Positions 15,278 through 23,892 of a stretch of 64,000 bases of DNA are shown here, piece after piece (the first letter of the stretch is position 1; every line of letters begins with the position of its first letter). The DNA lies in NCBI RefSeq assembly GCF_002119765.1, contig NZ_CP021112.1, forward strand, positions 2,474,501 through 2,538,500, in the 5' to 3' direction. The translations under genes and the position numbers were made by a program. Under the pieces are notes generated by a model. It was not told the DNA's origin. It saw only the letters and a list, made by a program, of their open reading frames with translations, and searched no databases. The stretch comes from Pseudorhodoplanes sinuspersici (GTDB lineage Bacteria; Pseudomonadota; Alphaproteobacteria; Rhizobiales; Xanthobacteraceae).

Positions 15278-16669
15278 ATGAGCAACAAGATGTGGGGCGG
15301 CCGTTTTTCGTCGAGCCCCGATGCCATCATGGAGACGATCAACGCCTCCATCGACGTCGACCGGCACCTGTATCGTCAGGACATCGCCGCCAGCAAGGCC
15401 CATGCGGCAATGCTCGCCGACCAAGGCATCATTACGGCAGGTGACGCAAGCCAGATTGCCGGCGGTCTGGACACGATTCTGTCAGAGATCGAGGCGGGAA
15501 AATTCAATTTCCAGCGTGCGCTGGAAGACGTGCATATGAACGTGGAATCGCGGCTGGCCGAATTGATCGGGCCCGCCGCCGGCCGCCTGCACACCGCCCG
15601 TTCACGCAACGATCAGGTGGCGACCGATTTCAAGCTCTGGGTGCGCGATACCATCGACGGCATCGATGCCGCTCTGGCGGATTTCCAGATGGCGCTGACC
15701 GAGAAGGCCATCGAGCATGCCGATACGGTGATGCCCGGCCTGACGCACCTGCAGACCGCGCAGCCTGTGACATTCGGTCATCATCTGCTCGCGTATGTCG
15801 AGATGATGGAACGCGACCGCGGCCGCTTCACCGATGCACGCAAGCGTTTGAATGAATCGCCGCTGGGCTCGGCAGCGCTCGCCGGGACGTCGTTTCCGCT
15901 CGATCGCGAAAAGACCGCCAAGGCGCTCGGCTTCGACCGGCCGACGGGCAATTCGCTCGATGCCGTGTCGGACCGTGACTTCGTGATGGAAGCGCTGGCG
16001 GCTGCAACGATCTGCGCCGTGCATCTGTCGCGTCTCGCCGAAGAGATCGTGATCTGGACCTCACCGCTGACCGGCCTGATGCGGTTGTCGGACAAGTTCA
16101 CCACCGGCTCCTCGATCATGCCGCAGAAGCGCAATCCGGATGCGGCGGAGCTGGTGCGCGCCAAGACCGGCCGAATTGCCGGCGCACTGCAGTCCATTGT
16201 GATGGTGATGAAAGGCCTGCCGCTCGCCTATCAGAAGGACATGCAGGAGGACAAAGAGGGGGCGATGGATGCGCTCGGTGCCCTGTCGCTCTGCATCGCC
16301 GCCATGACCGGCATGGTCCGGGATATCGAACCGGACGCGGCTCGCATGAAGAAGGCGGCCGGTGAGGGCTATGCGACCGCCACCGACCTCGCCGACTGGC
16401 TGGTGCGCGAACTCAACATCCCGTTCCGGCAGGCGCACCACATCACCGGGTCGATCGTGGCGGAGGCCTCCAAGGCGGGCCTGCCGCTGCACCGGGTGCC
16501 ACTCGAGACCATGCAGGCCATCGAGCCGAAAATCACCGATGAGGTGTTCAAGGTGCTGTCCGTCGACCGCTCGGTGCAAAGCCGCGACAGTTATGGCGGC
16601 ACCGCCCCCAAGAATGTCCGCCTGCAGGGCAAGCGGTGGTTGAAACGGCTGGAAAAGGGCCGGTCGTGA
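15278..16669 (+). CDS. argH: Argininosuccinate lyase
   Basis: A 463-residue enzyme of the fumarase/aspartase superfamily that splits argininosuccinate to arginine and fumarate, the last step of arginine synthesis. It begins [11 protein letters not shown], has [17 protein letters not shown] and [21 protein letters not shown], and the signature [11 protein letters not shown] at about residues 276-286, with the catalytic Ser in the mobile loop. The frame is open far upstream, but the family start is the ATG at 15278. Confidence 0.98.
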   Translation: MSNKMWGGRFSSSPDAIMETINASIDVDRHLYRQDIAASKAHAAMLADQGIITAGDASQIAGGLDTILSEIEAGKFNFQRALEDVHMNVESRLAELIGPAAGRLHTARSRNDQVATDFKLWVRDTIDGIDAALADFQMALTEKAIEHADTVMPGLTHLQTAQPVTFGHHLLAYVEMMERDRGRFTDARKRLNESPLGSAALAGTSFPLDREKTAKALGFDRPTGNSLDAVSDRDFVMEALAAATICAVHLSRLAEEIVIWTSPLTGLMRLSDKFTTGSSIMPQKRNPDAAELVRAKTGRIAGALQSIVMVMKGLPLAYQKDMQEDKEGAMDALGALSLCIAAMTGMVRDIEPDAARMKKAAGEGYATATDLADWLVRELNIPFRQAHHITGSIVAEASKAGLPLHRVPLETMQAIEPKITDEVFKVLSVDRSVQSRDSYGGTAPKNVRLQGKRWLKRLEKGRS

Positions 16670-16740
16670 GGTCTCAGTGGACGGGAAGAAGAAATTTCGC
16701 CTTGTTCGGACGCTCTGATATGGTCCGCGCCGGTTTGGGG

Positions 16741-17010
16741 ATGCTTTTTGTGACTCGGATTTCGCCTGCCTTATTATACCGTTTTGCCGCTGTTGGTCTG
16801 CTCATGCTGGCCCTTGGTTTGTCGGCCTGTGGCCGCAAAGGTCCGCTGGACGCGCCTCCGGGCGGGCTTGCAGCCGATGCGGACGGCTCGCTGGACAACG
16901 AGACCGATCAGGGCGGCGATGAAATCAAGTATCGACGCAGCAAGTCGAAAAGCTTGCCGATTATCAGAGGCCCCAATAAGCCGATTCCACTCGACGTCCT
17001 GATCGACTAG
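16741..17010 (+). CDS. lptM: LptM-like lipoprotein (YifL family)
   Basis: An 89-residue lipoprotein precursor. A hydrophobic signal stretch FAAVGLLMLALG leads to a lipobox LSAC and then GRKGPLDAPP, the hallmark of LptM, the small lipoprotein that helps LptD mature in the LPS translocon. The rest is a charged low-complexity tail. The place between argH and lysA is conserved in alphaproteobacteria. The start is uncertain: ATG 16741, GTG 16750 (with GGGGA at better spacing) and ATG 16720 are all possible. Confidence 0.85.
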   Translation: MLFVTRISPALLYRFAAVGLLMLALGLSACGRKGPLDAPPGGLAADADGSLDNETDQGGDEIKYRRSKSKSLPIIRGPNKPIPLDVLID

Positions 17011-17011
17011 A

Positions 17012-17056
17012 GCATGATGCCGAAAAGCGCGAAGCGGTTTTCGGACGACATCATGC
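17012..17056. repeat. Palindromic Hyphomicrobiales intergenic repeat, first unit
   Basis: GCATGATGCCGAAAA (17012-17026) pairs with TTTTCGGACGACATCATGC (17038-17056), with a small bulge, around the loop GCGCGAAGCGG. This 'gcatgatgccgaaaag..aagcggttttcgg' sequence is a dispersed palindrome I know from many Bradyrhizobium/Rhodopseudomonas intergenic regions. It begins directly after the lptM stop and may also stabilise or terminate that message. Confidence 0.75.
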
Positions 17057-17073
17057 GCTAACTTATGAGAATC

Positions 17074-17121
17074 GATCACGTTTATGACTTTGGGTCGATT
17101 CGGCCCAAAATCATCGTGATC
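17074..17121. repeat. Palindromic intergenic repeat, second unit
   Basis: GATCACG (17074-17080) and CGTGATC (17115-17121) close an extended stem that continues through TATGA/TCAT and TTTGGG/CCCAAA around a TCGATTCGG loop. It accompanies the first unit at 17012-17056 in the typical two-hairpin layout of this repeat family, placed in the 135-base gap between lptM and lysA. Confidence 0.7.
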
Positions 17122-17145
17122 TAGACTGTCAATTTTGAGATCAAC

Positions 17146-18411
17146 ATGCACCATTTCGACTATCGCAACGGCGCCCTTCACGCCGAAGCGGTAGACCTCA
17201 CCACGCTCGCCGCGCAGGTCGGCACGCCCTTCTATTGCTATTCAACGGCGACGCTTGAGCGGCATTATCGCGTATTCGCGGACGCCTTCGCCGATGTGCC
17301 GTCAATGGTCTGCTACGCGGTGAAGGCCAATTCCAACCAGGCGGTGATCGCGACGCTGGGCCGGCTCGGCGCCGGCGCCGATGTCGTCTCAGGCGGCGAA
17401 TTGCGCCGGGCCAGAGCGGCCGGTATCCCGGCCAAGAAGATCATGTTCTCCGGCATCGGCAAGACCGCCGAAGAACTGGCGCTCGCGCTCGAGGAAGACA
17501 TCTTCTGCGTGAATGTCGAATCCGAGCCCGAGCTGGAATTGCTGTCGCAGATCGCCGCGAGCAAGGGCCGCACGGCCGCCATTTCCATCCGCGTGAACCC
17601 CGATGTCGACGCGAAAACGCATGCGAAGATCGCGACCGGCAGATCCGAAAACAAGTTCGGCATTCCGATCAGCCGCGCGCGCGAGGTGTATCGTCACGCG
17701 GCGCAGCTTCCGGGCATTCATGTCGCCGGCGTCGATATGCATATCGGCAGCCAGATCACCAATCTGTCGCCGTTCGCCGACGCCTTCGCATTGCTGTCGG
17801 ATTTCGTTCTCGAATTGCGTTCGGATGGACACACGATCTCGCATGTCGATCTGGGCGGCGGGTTGGGGATTCCCTATCGCGAGGGCGATGAGATCCCGCC
17901 GGACCCTGTCGCTTATGCAAAGGTGGTGAAGCAGGCGACACGCGATCTCGGCTGCAAGCTGATTTTTGAGCCCGGCCGCCTGATCGTCGGTAATGCCGGC
18001 ATCCTCGTCACGCAGGTGCTGTTCGTGAAGCACGGCGAGGCCAAGACCTTCGTGATTGTCGATGCCGCCATGAATGATCTGATCCGGCCGACTTTGTACG
18101 AGGCCCATCACGATATCCTGCCGGTGAAGCAGGCCGCTCCGGGCGTCGCGACCATCCGGGCAGATATTGTGGGACCGGTCTGCGAGACCGGCGATTACCT
18201 CGCGCTCGGTCGCAGGATGCCGGAACCAAAGCCAGGCGATCTGCTGGCGGTGATGACCGCGGGGGCTTATGGCGCTGTGCAGGCTGGAACCTACAATACG
18301 CGTGCGCTCGTCCCCGAGGTCCTGGTCAACGGCGATGCCTGGTCGCTGGTGCGGCCGCGTGTGGAGGTTGAGACCCTGATCGGCCTGGACCGGATGCCGC
18401 CCTGGCTCTGA
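17146..18411 (+). CDS. lysA: Diaminopimelate decarboxylase
   Basis: A 421-residue PLP enzyme that decarboxylates meso-diaminopimelate to lysine. YAVKANSN holds the PLP lysine K60. HVDLGGGLGIPY (glycine loop) and CETGD (from C346, contributed across the dimer) complete the active site. EPGRLIVGNAG is the phosphate-binding segment. It has normal length and is the third gene of the conserved argH-lptM-lysA run, but with a repeat-filled gap before it, so it may have its own promoter. Confidence 0.98.
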   Translation: MHHFDYRNGALHAEAVDLTTLAAQVGTPFYCYSTATLERHYRVFADAFADVPSMVCYAVKANSNQAVIATLGRLGAGADVVSGGELRRARAAGIPAKKIMFSGIGKTAEELALALEEDIFCVNVESEPELELLSQIAASKGRTAAISIRVNPDVDAKTHAKIATGRSENKFGIPISRAREVYRHAAQLPGIHVAGVDMHIGSQITNLSPFADAFALLSDFVLELRSDGHTISHVDLGGGLGIPYREGDEIPPDPVAYAKVVKQATRDLGCKLIFEPGRLIVGNAGILVTQVLFVKHGEAKTFVIVDAAMNDLIRPTLYEAHHDILPVKQAAPGVATIRADIVGPVCETGDYLALGRRMPEPKPGDLLAVMTAGAYGAVQAGTYNTRALVPEVLVNGDAWSLVRPRVEVETLIGLDRMPPWL

Positions 18412-18558
18412 CGGCGGCCCTTCCTGATCGGGCGGTTCTGGCATTTGGCCTGCGGCTTGCTTAATTCAGTCCATGTTTCGTGACTAACTGGCGTGGAGAC
18501 GCATGTTAGGCTCGTGCGTTGGGATGAGTCCCGGGGCCGCTTCATCAGGAACTGAGCA

Positions 18559-21159
18559 TTGGCCGAAAAATCCAGCCAACAGTCTGAAAACGCTAGAAAT
18601 TCCGCCCAGCGCGAGGTTGATATCCTGTTGTCGCGCGGGATTTCACGGGCCCGCTGGTCGATTCTCTGGGAGCGCATCTGGCCCCCGCTCGCGGCTTTGG
18701 CGACGGTTATCGGCCTGTTTTTCGTATTGTCATGGCTCGGCCTCTGGCTGTGGCTGCCGCCATTGGGCCGCGCAGCGGGCGTGGTGATATTCGGGTTGCT
18801 GGCACTTGCGGCATTGTCACCCTTTGCCTTTGTCCGCAGGCCGAGCATTGCCGATGCCCTGACGCGTCTCGATCAGCGCAGCGGGCTACCGCATCGCCCT
18901 GCTGTCGCTCTGACCGACCGGCTGGCCACCAACGAGGGCGATGCGATGACGCAGGCGTTGTGGCGCGCGCATGTCGAGCGCGCCCTCGCTGCCGCCCGCA
19001 AGCTCAAGGCCGGCTGGCCATCCCCCCGTCTCTTGCTGCACGATCCGGTGGCGCTGCGCGCCCTCGTGCTGGTGCTGTTCGTTGCAACCTTCTTCGCGGC
19101 GGGTGGCGATCGCCAACGCCGTGTCGCGGCCGCTTTCAATTGGCAGGGCGTGGTGTCGCCGGCGAATTACCGTATCGATGCCTGGGTGACACCGCCGCAA
19201 TATACGGCGCGCCCGCCAGTCATCTTGCCGGGGTTGCGACCGGGTGAAACGGCGCGGCCCACTGCAGCGCTTGCCGTTCCGACAGGATCGGTTCTGGTGG
19301 TGCGCGCCAGCGGTGCGACGGGGCTCAACGTCACCTTGCGTGGCGGCATTGCGGCTGACGAAAGTGCCAAACCAGCGGCCGAGGCCGCGCCTGCGGCTGG
19401 CACCGAAGAGCATCGTTATGTGATCACTGAGCAGGGCGCGGTCACATTGCGCGGCGCTGGCGATCCGATCACCTGGTCATTCACCGCAATTCCGGATCGC
19501 GCACCGACGATCGCACTGACGAAAGACCCCGAGCCGCAGGCGCGCGGCTCGCTGATGCTGAACTACAAGATCGAAGACGATTACGGCGTGACCGAAGCGC
19601 GCGCCAATTTCGCGCTGAAACCGCAACAATTCGACGATACCGGCATGAAGCCGGGAGGCTTCAAGGGCGCGCGGCCATTATTTGAAGCACCCGATATGCC
19701 GCTGGTTCTGCCACAGGCGCGCACGCGCAACGGCACCGGCCAGACGCTGCGTGATCTGTCCGATCATCCTTGGGCCGGCGCGGATGTTCAACTGACCTTG
19801 AGTGCGACTGACGAGGGCGGCAACGAAGGGCGATCCGAGTCATTCGACATGCGGTTGCCGGAGCGGCTTTTCACCAAGCCGATGGCGCGAGCGCTGGTCG
19901 AGCAGCGGCGTATTCTCGCCCTCGATGCAGAGACAAAGCCGCGGGTGCTGACAGCGCTGGATGCACTCGGGATCGCGCCGGAAGTCTTCCAGATCGAAGC
20001 TGGTGTCTATCTCGGCCTGCGCTCGATCTATTGGCAATTGACGCGCGCGAAATCCGATGACGCGCTGCGCGATGTCGTCGCCCGCCTGTGGGACATGGCC
20101 GTGCGGATCGAGGACGGCAATATTTCCGATGCCGAAGCCGCGTTGCGCGCTGCGCAGGAGGCGTTGCGTCAGGCGCTGGAGCGTGGTGCCAGCGAGGAGG
20201 AAATCAAAAAGCTCACCGAAGACCTGCGCGCCGCACTCGATAAATTCCTGCAGGCCATGGCGGAGGAGATGCGGAAGAATCCGCAGATGGCACGGCCGCT
20301 GGATCCGAACATGCGCCAGCTTCGGTCTCAAGATTTGCAGGACATGGTCAAGCGCATCGAGGAGCTTGCACGTTCCGGAGCAAAGGAGGCGGCGCAACGT
20401 CTGCTACAGGAACTGCAGCAGATGCTCGAAAATCTCCAGACGGCGCGGCCAGGCCAGCAGGATGGCGAGGACAGCGACGACATGATGTCGGCGCTCGACG
20501 AGCTCGGCAACATGATCCGTGAGCAGCAGCAATTGCGCGATCGCACGTTCCGTCAGGGGCAGGATCAACGTCGTGATCGTCAGCGTGGTCAACAGGGCCA
20601 GCAGGGACAACAGGGTCAGCAAGGTCAACAAAACCAGCAGGGCATGGGCGAATTGCGCCAGAACCAGCAAGCCCTGCGTGAGCAACTCCAGAAGTTGCTG
20701 GAGCAGTTGCGCCAGCGTGGCATGGGCCAGCAGGGCGAGCAGGGCCAGAACGGCATGGAGCAGCTCGGCCGTGCTGGTGAGGCCATGGGCGAGGCTGAGG
20801 GCCAACTCGGCGAGGGGGATGGCGAGGGTGCAGTCGGCTCGCAGGGGCGTGCGCTGGAAGCGTTGCGCCGTGGTGCCCAAGGCATGGCGCAAGCGATGCA
20901 ACAGCAGCAACAGGGCATGGGTCAGGGGCCCGGGCAGCCTGGCCGCAACGGGCCTGCGCGCGCGCAGCAGGACACCGATCCGCTGGGGCGGCCGCTACGC
21001 GGTCGTGATTATGGCGACGATACGACAGTGAAAGTGCCGGGTGAGATCGACGTGCAGCGGGCACGGCGCATTCTGGAAGAATTACGCCGTCGCTTCTCGG
21101 ATCCTGCTCGGCCGCAGATCGAACTCGATTATATCGAGCGTCTGCTCAAGGATTTCTGA
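18559..21159 (+). CDS. TIGR02302 / DUF4175 family membrane protein
   Basis: An 866-residue protein that starts at a TTG with AGGA nine bases ahead. Three membrane segments (about 43-66, 71-91 and 166-183) precede a large extracytoplasmic region beginning with a beta-rich domain (NYRIDAWVTPPQYTARPP). A long coiled region follows, with DLQDMVKRIEELARSGAKEAAQRLLQELQQMLE. A Gln/Gly-rich stretch at about 665-800 includes tandem GQQ units. The ending RRILEELRRRFSDPARPQIELDYIERLL is family-typical. TIGR02302 follows lysA in many Hyphomicrobiales. Its function is unknown; envelope association is inferred. Confidence 0.93.
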   Translation: MAEKSSQQSENARNSAQREVDILLSRGISRARWSILWERIWPPLAALATVIGLFFVLSWLGLWLWLPPLGRAAGVVIFGLLALAALSPFAFVRRPSIADALTRLDQRSGLPHRPAVALTDRLATNEGDAMTQALWRAHVERALAAARKLKAGWPSPRLLLHDPVALRALVLVLFVATFFAAGGDRQRRVAAAFNWQGVVSPANYRIDAWVTPPQYTARPPVILPGLRPGETARPTAALAVPTGSVLVVRASGATGLNVTLRGGIAADESAKPAAEAAPAAGTEEHRYVITEQGAVTLRGAGDPITWSFTAIPDRAPTIALTKDPEPQARGSLMLNYKIEDDYGVTEARANFALKPQQFDDTGMKPGGFKGARPLFEAPDMPLVLPQARTRNGTGQTLRDLSDHPWAGADVQLTLSATDEGGNEGRSESFDMRLPERLFTKPMARALVEQRRILALDAETKPRVLTALDALGIAPEVFQIEAGVYLGLRSIYWQLTRAKSDDALRDVVARLWDMAVRIEDGNISDAEAALRAAQEALRQALERGASEEEIKKLTEDLRAALDKFLQAMAEEMRKNPQMARPLDPNMRQLRSQDLQDMVKRIEELARSGAKEAAQRLLQELQQMLENLQTARPGQQDGEDSDDMMSALDELGNMIREQQQLRDRTFRQGQDQRRDRQRGQQGQQGQQGQQGQQNQQGMGELRQNQQALREQLQKLLEQLRQRGMGQQGEQGQNGMEQLGRAGEAMGEAEGQLGEGDGEGAVGSQGRALEALRRGAQGMAQAMQQQQQGMGQGPGQPGRNGPARAQQDTDPLGRPLRGRDYGDDTTVKVPGEIDVQRARRILEELRRRFSDPARPQIELDYIERLLKDF
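20587..20640 (+). repeat. In-frame 9-bp tandem repeat coding Gly-Gln-Gln
   Basis: Six consecutive 9-base units of the form GGN-CAR-CAR (the last is AAC-CAG-CAG) encode a GQQ array inside the TIGR02302 gene. Synonymous differences between units show it is not freshly expanded, but it is a place where repeat number could vary between strains. Confidence 0.75.
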
Positions 21160-21171
21160 CGCGCATTGCTG

Positions 21172-21810
21172 TCAGGGCTCGGATAACAACAGCGCTTTGA
21201 TCGCGCGTTTGACGTGACGGCGCAGCTGCGCGTCGTCCGGCATGGGAATGTTCGCGACCAGACGGCCCATCTGCAATTCTGTCAGGATCATGCCGTGAAA
21301 ATGGCGGGCGAAGGCGTCGGCGCTCCCTTTCGGAATGCGCGCTTGCTTGTCGAGCAGGAGGAAGATCTTGGACAGCGCCTGATAAACCGATTGCGGACCG
21401 TCTACATAGAATGCCTGTGCAACCTCGGGAAAGCGCATCGCCTCGGCAATCACGATTCGGTGGCACAAGATGCCGTCCTCGGAGAGCACGCATTTCAAGA
21501 ACTGGGTGCCAAAATTTAACAGGGTTGCAACAGGATCTTCACTGACGGGTATCGGATGCATGATCGGTTGCAGTGTTCTCCTGCATCGCTGCCGTATCGC
21601 CTCGGAGAAAAGCGCCTCCTTCCCGCCGAAGCCGCGATAGATGTCAGTCTTTGACCCACCGCTTCGCGCAATGATGTCATTGATGCTCACATTGTCGAAG
21701 CCTTTCCGGAGGAAGAGGTCGCCGGCGGCCTCCAGGAACTCCTCGCGACGTTTCGCTGCCTTCGCCGTCTTTGCCGCAGCAGGTGTTTTAGAAATGGCAT
21801 CCTGAGGCAT
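21172..21810 (-). CDS. TetR/AcrR-family transcriptional regulator
   Basis: A 212-residue repressor. After an Ala/Lys-rich lead, the helix-turn-helix covers about residues 20-65: RREEFLEAAGDLFLRKGFDNVSINDII, then ARSGGSKTDIYRGFGGKEALF. The ligand domain contains CHRIVIAEAMRFPEVAQAFYVDG, as in the TetR_C_33/AefR-type group. The ATG at 21810 is preferred over an in-frame TTG at 21834. Two strong palindromes lie 42-108 bases upstream, in the gap facing the RidA-like gene, so it probably represses itself and that operon. Confidence 0.92.
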   Translation of the reverse strand: MPQDAISKTPAAAKTAKAAKRREEFLEAAGDLFLRKGFDNVSINDIIARSGGSKTDIYRGFGGKEALFSEAIRQRCRRTLQPIMHPIPVSEDPVATLLNFGTQFLKCVLSEDGILCHRIVIAEAMRFPEVAQAFYVDGPQSVYQALSKIFLLLDKQARIPKGSADAFARHFHGMILTELQMGRLVANIPMPDDAQLRRHVKRAIKALLLSEP

Positions 21811-21850
21811 CGGCAAAGTTTCCAAAATTCTCAATTGACAGCAAAAGAAA

Positions 21851-21869
21851 GTAATGTACGTTACATTAC
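21851..21869. promoter_or_regulatory. TetR operator candidate 1
   Basis: Arms GTAATGTA and TACATTAC, each 8 bases and perfectly complementary, flank a CGT centre. The core 17 bases are identical to operator 2. It is nearer the tetR start (21810), so binding would block tetR transcription. Confidence 0.8.
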
Positions 21870-21895
21870 TAACTTGTGAGGGCCCCGCGACTACA

Positions 21896-21918
21896 TAATA
21901 ATGTACGTTACATTATTA
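21896..21918. promoter_or_regulatory. TetR operator candidate 2
   Basis: Arms TAATAATGTA and TACATTATTA (10 bases each, perfect) flank the same CGT centre. The centres of the two operators are 47 bases apart. It is nearer the rightward RidA-like gene, so it would control that promoter. Confidence 0.82.
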
Positions 21919-22075
21919 AAGGTAACGGACCCCAATTGACACAGCGGGGAAGACATCGCGGCTCGGGAGATTTCGGGGTCGCGGGAAAGTCCAAGGTGCA
22001 ACTTTAGAACAAATGGTGCCGCGCCGTTCCGGCGCGCCTAATGCTGCGCGCAATTTTCTAACCGAGGGGATAATC

Positions 22076-22471
22076 ATGAGCGTTCAGAAGACAATACTCG
22101 AACCGTCATGGGAGGCGAAATACGCCTATTCGCCGGCGGTCATTACCCAAGGCGGAAAGACAGTCTGGCTGGCCGGACATGTCGGCTTCGTCGACGACAA
22201 CGGAGCCCCGCTGGAGGGAAACTTCGATGCCCAAGCGCGGCAGGCTTTCAAGAATCTTGAAAAGACGCTGCAACGGGCGGGCGGAAGTCTTACGGACATC
22301 GTCTGGATGACTGTCGCCATTTCCGATGGCCGGTATTCGCAGCGGTTCAGCGATATCCGCAAAGAAATCTATGGCAAGGATTTTCCCGCGAGCACGTTGC
22401 TGACAGCTGCGGCCTTCGCCGCCGCCGAGATTATGGTGGAGATAACTGCCATCGCAGTCGTCGCCGAGTAA
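22076..22471 (+). CDS. RidA-family protein lacking the catalytic arginine
   Basis: A 131-residue YjgF/YER057c/UK114-fold protein: YAYSPAVITQGGKTVWLAGHVG, ARQAFKNLEKTLQRAGGSLTDIVWMTVAISD and a final IMVEITAIAVV. True RidA enzymes, which deaminate reactive enamines and imines, have an Arg in a P-A-R-S motif near the end. Here the aligned segment reads PASTLLTAA, so the Arg is missing and deaminase activity is doubtful; it fits the Rid2-7 type subgroups instead. GAGGGG precedes the ATG. It is the first gene to the right of the TetR operators. Confidence 0.9.
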   Translation: MSVQKTILEPSWEAKYAYSPAVITQGGKTVWLAGHVGFVDDNGAPLEGNFDAQARQAFKNLEKTLQRAGGSLTDIVWMTVAISDGRYSQRFSDIRKEIYGKDFPASTLLTAAAFAAAEIMVEITAIAVVAE

Positions 22472-22526
22472 CAGGTCGTAGCCGGCTCACAGGCCGGTCA
22501 CCGACACCTCATTGCTAAGGTTTGCC

Positions 22527-23492
22527 ATGTCGCCCAACCAGATCGCCGCGGGTGGCCCGCTGGAACTCGTAGTATTCCCCGGCGGCTTCAACTGGCCGCT
22601 CTTCGTCGCCAATGAAAAGGGTTTTTTTGCCGGCAATGGCGTGGCCGTGAATATCACGCCGACGCCCGACTCCAAGTTTCAGTTGGTGGGGCTGATCGAA
22701 GGCCGGTTCGATATCGCTTTGACCGCAATCGACAACGTCATCGCCTATTCGGAGGGGCAGGGCACTGCGAAGACCGAACATAAGCCGGATATCTTCGCCT
22801 TCATGGGCAGCGATAGCGGATTTCTTCGGTTGGTGTCTGTCCCGGAAGTCACGCGTGTCGCGCAACTTGCCGGTAAGCGACTAGGGGTCGACGCGCTCAC
22901 CACTGGATATGCCTTTGTACTCCACAAGCTTCTGGAGCTGGCGGGGATCAGACGGGAGGATGTCCAGTTTGTACAGGCCGGCGGCGTCAAGAGCCGCTAC
23001 GACGCGTTGCTGCGGAGGGAATTTGAGGCGACGCTACTCGTTACGCCCTTCGAAGCGATGGCCGAGGCAGAAGGCTTCCACCGGCTGGCCAATGCGTCAC
23101 AGGCGCTTGGCGCATATCAAGGTGTCGTCGCAGCCGCGCGGCGCCCGTGGGCGCGCGCGCATGTCGATGAGGTCGTCGAATTTATTCGCGGCTATCGTGC
23201 CGCGCTCGACTGGCTCTTCGATCATGCGAACAAGAGGGATGCGATTGAGATACTCAAGCGCAATGTGCCGGGCATGGACAATACCGTAGCTGGGAAATCA
23301 CACGATTTCCTTCTCGACCCAGGCACGGGCTTCTTCAAGGATGCCCGCCTCGACGCCGAAGGTATTGCGAAGGTCGTTGCGCTTCGCAGTGAATACGGAG
23401 AGCCGCGCAAGCTGCTGGCCGATCCCGCAAGTTACTATGACATCGATTACCTGGCGAAGGCAGCTGGGTACAGCCCTGATCATATGACCTGA
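22527..23492 (+). CDS. NMT1/SsuA-like periplasmic-binding-fold protein without signal peptide
   Basis: A 321-residue protein of the NMT1/THI5-like (PBP type 2) fold: VFPGGFNWPLFVANEKGFF, FDIALTAIDNVIAY, AGKRLGVDALTTGYAFVLHKLLELAG, and DYLAKAAGY at the end. Family members normally bind nitrate, sulfonates or pyrimidines outside the membrane, but this one begins SPNQIAAGGPLELVV with no hydrophobic signal, and no permease or ATPase gene is adjacent. There is no cysteine, so the CCCFC site of THI5 HMP synthase is absent. A cytoplasmic sensor or enzyme role is possible. It is 55 bases after the RidA-like gene. Confidence 0.85.
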   Translation: MSPNQIAAGGPLELVVFPGGFNWPLFVANEKGFFAGNGVAVNITPTPDSKFQLVGLIEGRFDIALTAIDNVIAYSEGQGTAKTEHKPDIFAFMGSDSGFLRLVSVPEVTRVAQLAGKRLGVDALTTGYAFVLHKLLELAGIRREDVQFVQAGGVKSRYDALLRREFEATLLVTPFEAMAEAEGFHRLANASQALGAYQGVVAAARRPWARAHVDEVVEFIRGYRAALDWLFDHANKRDAIEILKRNVPGMDNTVAGKSHDFLLDPGTGFFKDARLDAEGIAKVVALRSEYGEPRKLLADPASYYDIDYLAKAAGYSPDHMT

Positions 23493-23505
23493 TCGTGTCC
23501 ACGCG

Positions 23506-23886
23506 TTAGTGGAGCTTCTTCGGCGCTGCCAAGGCTTCGCGCACCGCGCCGCAAATCGTCGCCAATGTGAACGGCTTGGTGATCACGTCGTGGATCAGCA
23601 TTTCCAGCCCCGATGCGCGTTCACGCTGGTCGGCATAGCCGGTCATCAAAAGGATCGGCAAAGCCGGATAGTCGCGACCGGCTGCGAGCGCCAACGCAAT
23701 GCCGTCCATGATCGGCATGCGGATATCCGTCAGCAGCAGATCGTAGCGGCCTTGGTCGCGTGAGAGCGTATCGAGGGCTGCCGCGCCGTCGCAATTTTGC
23801 ACGACTTCATGGCCGTCCTGCATGAGCGCCCGCGCTACAAGTACACGTAACGAGTCTTCGTCTTCGGCCAACAAAATTCGCGCCAT
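23506..23886 (-). CDS. Single-domain response regulator (CpdR-like)
   Basis: A 126-residue receiver domain with no output domain. The acidic pocket is E8-D9, the phospho-acceptor D54 sits in LLLTDIRMPIMDG, the switch Thr is T82 in MTGYAD and the conserved Lys is K104 in ITKPF. The start MARILLAEDEDSLR resembles CpdR, the alphaproteobacterial ClpXP adaptor, but CpdR identity is not certain from sequence alone. The stop is 13 bases from the convergent NMT1-like gene. Confidence 0.88.
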   Translation of the reverse strand: MARILLAEDEDSLRVLVARALMQDGHEVVQNCDGAAALDTLSRDQGRYDLLLTDIRMPIMDGIALALAAGRDYPALPILLMTGYADQRERASGLEMLIHDVITKPFTLATICGAVREALAAPKKLH

Positions 23887-23892
23887 GCTCCC

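Noticed and set aside
20404-20910. Leu-rich 168-codon minus-strand frame that looks like a membrane protein
   Set aside because: It is the antisense of the Gln-rich repeat region of the TIGR02302 gene; antisense of CAG/CAA codons gives Leu.
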